Notes under the pieces: model-generated | The model's database searches: none | Told to the model about the DNA's origin: nothing | The model's input: the letters and a program-made list of their open reading frames with translations, nothing else | Part shown: piece by piece, positions 5,701 through 6,244 of the stretch | Position numbering within the stretch: position 1 is the first letter of the stretch | Layout of the letters: each line of letters starts with the position of its first letter | Assembly: GCA_964486145.1 (NCBI GenBank) | Contig: CAZAMT010000252.1 | Location: 1 to 6,244 of the forward strand | DNA from: CAZAMT01 sp964486145 | GTDB taxonomy: Bacteria; Bacteroidota; Bacteroidia; Bacteroidales; JAAAOM01 | Direction of reading: 5' to 3' | Length of the DNA stretch: 6,244 bases | Made by a program: the position numbers and the translations under genes

Positions 5701-6244
5701 TTTTCAAATAAAGGTACCAATGGTTTTATCTGGTTCGGAACCGAGCAGGGGCTTATTAAGTATGATGGTTATGAATATGTTACCTACAATAATGTAAACG
5801 GACATTTGAACAGTTTGAGCAGCTCCAGGATAACAGCTATTGTAGAAGGACCTAATCAGCATTTATGGGTTGCCACCTTTCAGGGAGGTTTGAATCGTTT
5901 TGATCCATTCACTGAAACTTTCTATAATTACATGCAGGGCAAAAATACCAACGTAAATTTTAGCGGGGAAGATGTTAATGCCATGGTGATGGACAGTTCC
6001 GGTTGTCTATGGTTGGGTTATCGAAATCAGGGACTGGACAGATTCAACCCTGCAACAGGTGAACTGGTTAATTACCATCATGATCCTAATCAACCTTCGA
6101 GCATCATCAGCAATGGCGTTTCATCTCTTCTTACCGACAGATCAGGAAACCTTTGGATTGGAACATGGGACATGGGGTTATGCAAACTCAAAAAGGAATT
6201 GCATGATATAAAAAGCAATTTTAGAATTAATAACGAGCTATTGT
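5701..6244 (+). CDS. two-component regulator propeller (reg_prop) protein, 5'-truncated and cut by right edge
   Basis: The frame is open from a stop at 5683 to the window end and encodes successive reg_prop beta-propeller blades: GFIWFGTEQGLIKYDGY (from 5722), HLWVATFQGGLNRFDP (from about 5860), CLWLGYRNQGLDRFNP (from about 6004) and NLWIGTWDMGLCKLKKE (from about 6139). Each blade has the W-x-G/A-T/Y and GL-x-x-(Y/F)-(D/N) pattern. In Bacteroidota such propellers form the periplasmic sensor of hybrid two-component systems, which detect oligosaccharides and control polysaccharide utilisation loci. The kinase and regulator parts would lie beyond the window. The protein normally begins with a signal peptide and several dozen residues before the first blade. 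Here neither exists, and no ATG, GTG or TTG precedes blade one in frame; the first ATG is 5932. The coding sequence begins right behind the antitoxin promoter, so the 5' end was probably lost by insertion or deletion. Likely a pseudogene remnant. Confidence 0.8.

Noticed and set aside
5649..5720. 24-residue N-terminal extension of the Xre antitoxin
   Set aside because: The extension would be encoded by the -33/-7 promoter and operator DNA, and family members begin close to the later ATG.

Overview
The window is AT-rich and looks like a member of the Bacteroidota (Bacteroidetes). Three things support this. Two promoters carry the TAnnTTTG -7 element typical of that phylum, with little or no Shine-Dalgarno sequence near the starts. 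There is a reg_prop beta-propeller gene fragment of the kind found in hybrid two-component systems that control polysaccharide utilisation. There is also a secreted parallel beta-helix protein of a carbohydrate-active type. No rRNA, tRNA, CRISPR array, transposase or integrase was recognised.

Layout, left to right. (1) On the minus strand, a secreted right-handed beta-helix protein (81-2138) is followed after 29 bp by the first codons of another gene that leaves the window (1-51). (2) A divergent, A-tract-rich intergenic region (2139-2436) leads into a plus-strand AbiEi/AbiEii type IV toxin-antitoxin operon (2437-3909). Its -7 box lies almost against the GTG start, and a perfect 9-bp inverted repeat brackets the promoter and start codon. 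(3) A gene-poor stretch of about 390 bp (3910-4300) contains two tandem CCCCGA hairpins. (4) A short single-stranded-DNA-binding protein gene (4301-4624) keeps its OB fold but has no normal start codon. It ends in a strong UUCG-tetraloop terminator. (5) On the minus strand lies a complete RES/Xre type II toxin-antitoxin operon, antitoxin first (5648-5142), toxin second (5141-4686), with TAA directly abutting GTG. Its promoter carries a well-spaced -33/-7 pair flanked by a 10-bp inverted repeat. (6) Immediately beyond that promoter, the plus strand holds a propeller (reg_prop) coding region that runs off the right edge and lacks its 5' end.

Interpretation. Two unrelated toxin-antitoxin systems sit within about 3.3 kb, with a start-less ssb between them and a beheaded sensor gene beside them. 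This looks like an accessory (plasticity) region inserted into or rearranged within a carbohydrate-utilisation or surface-polysaccharide neighbourhood. Both toxin genes keep their recognisable catalytic motifs and both modules have candidate autoregulatory operators, so the modules look functional. The flanking ssb and sensor genes look like casualties of rearrangement. I did not find a clearly new multi-gene system. The most original signals are the operator architectures and the truncation junctions.
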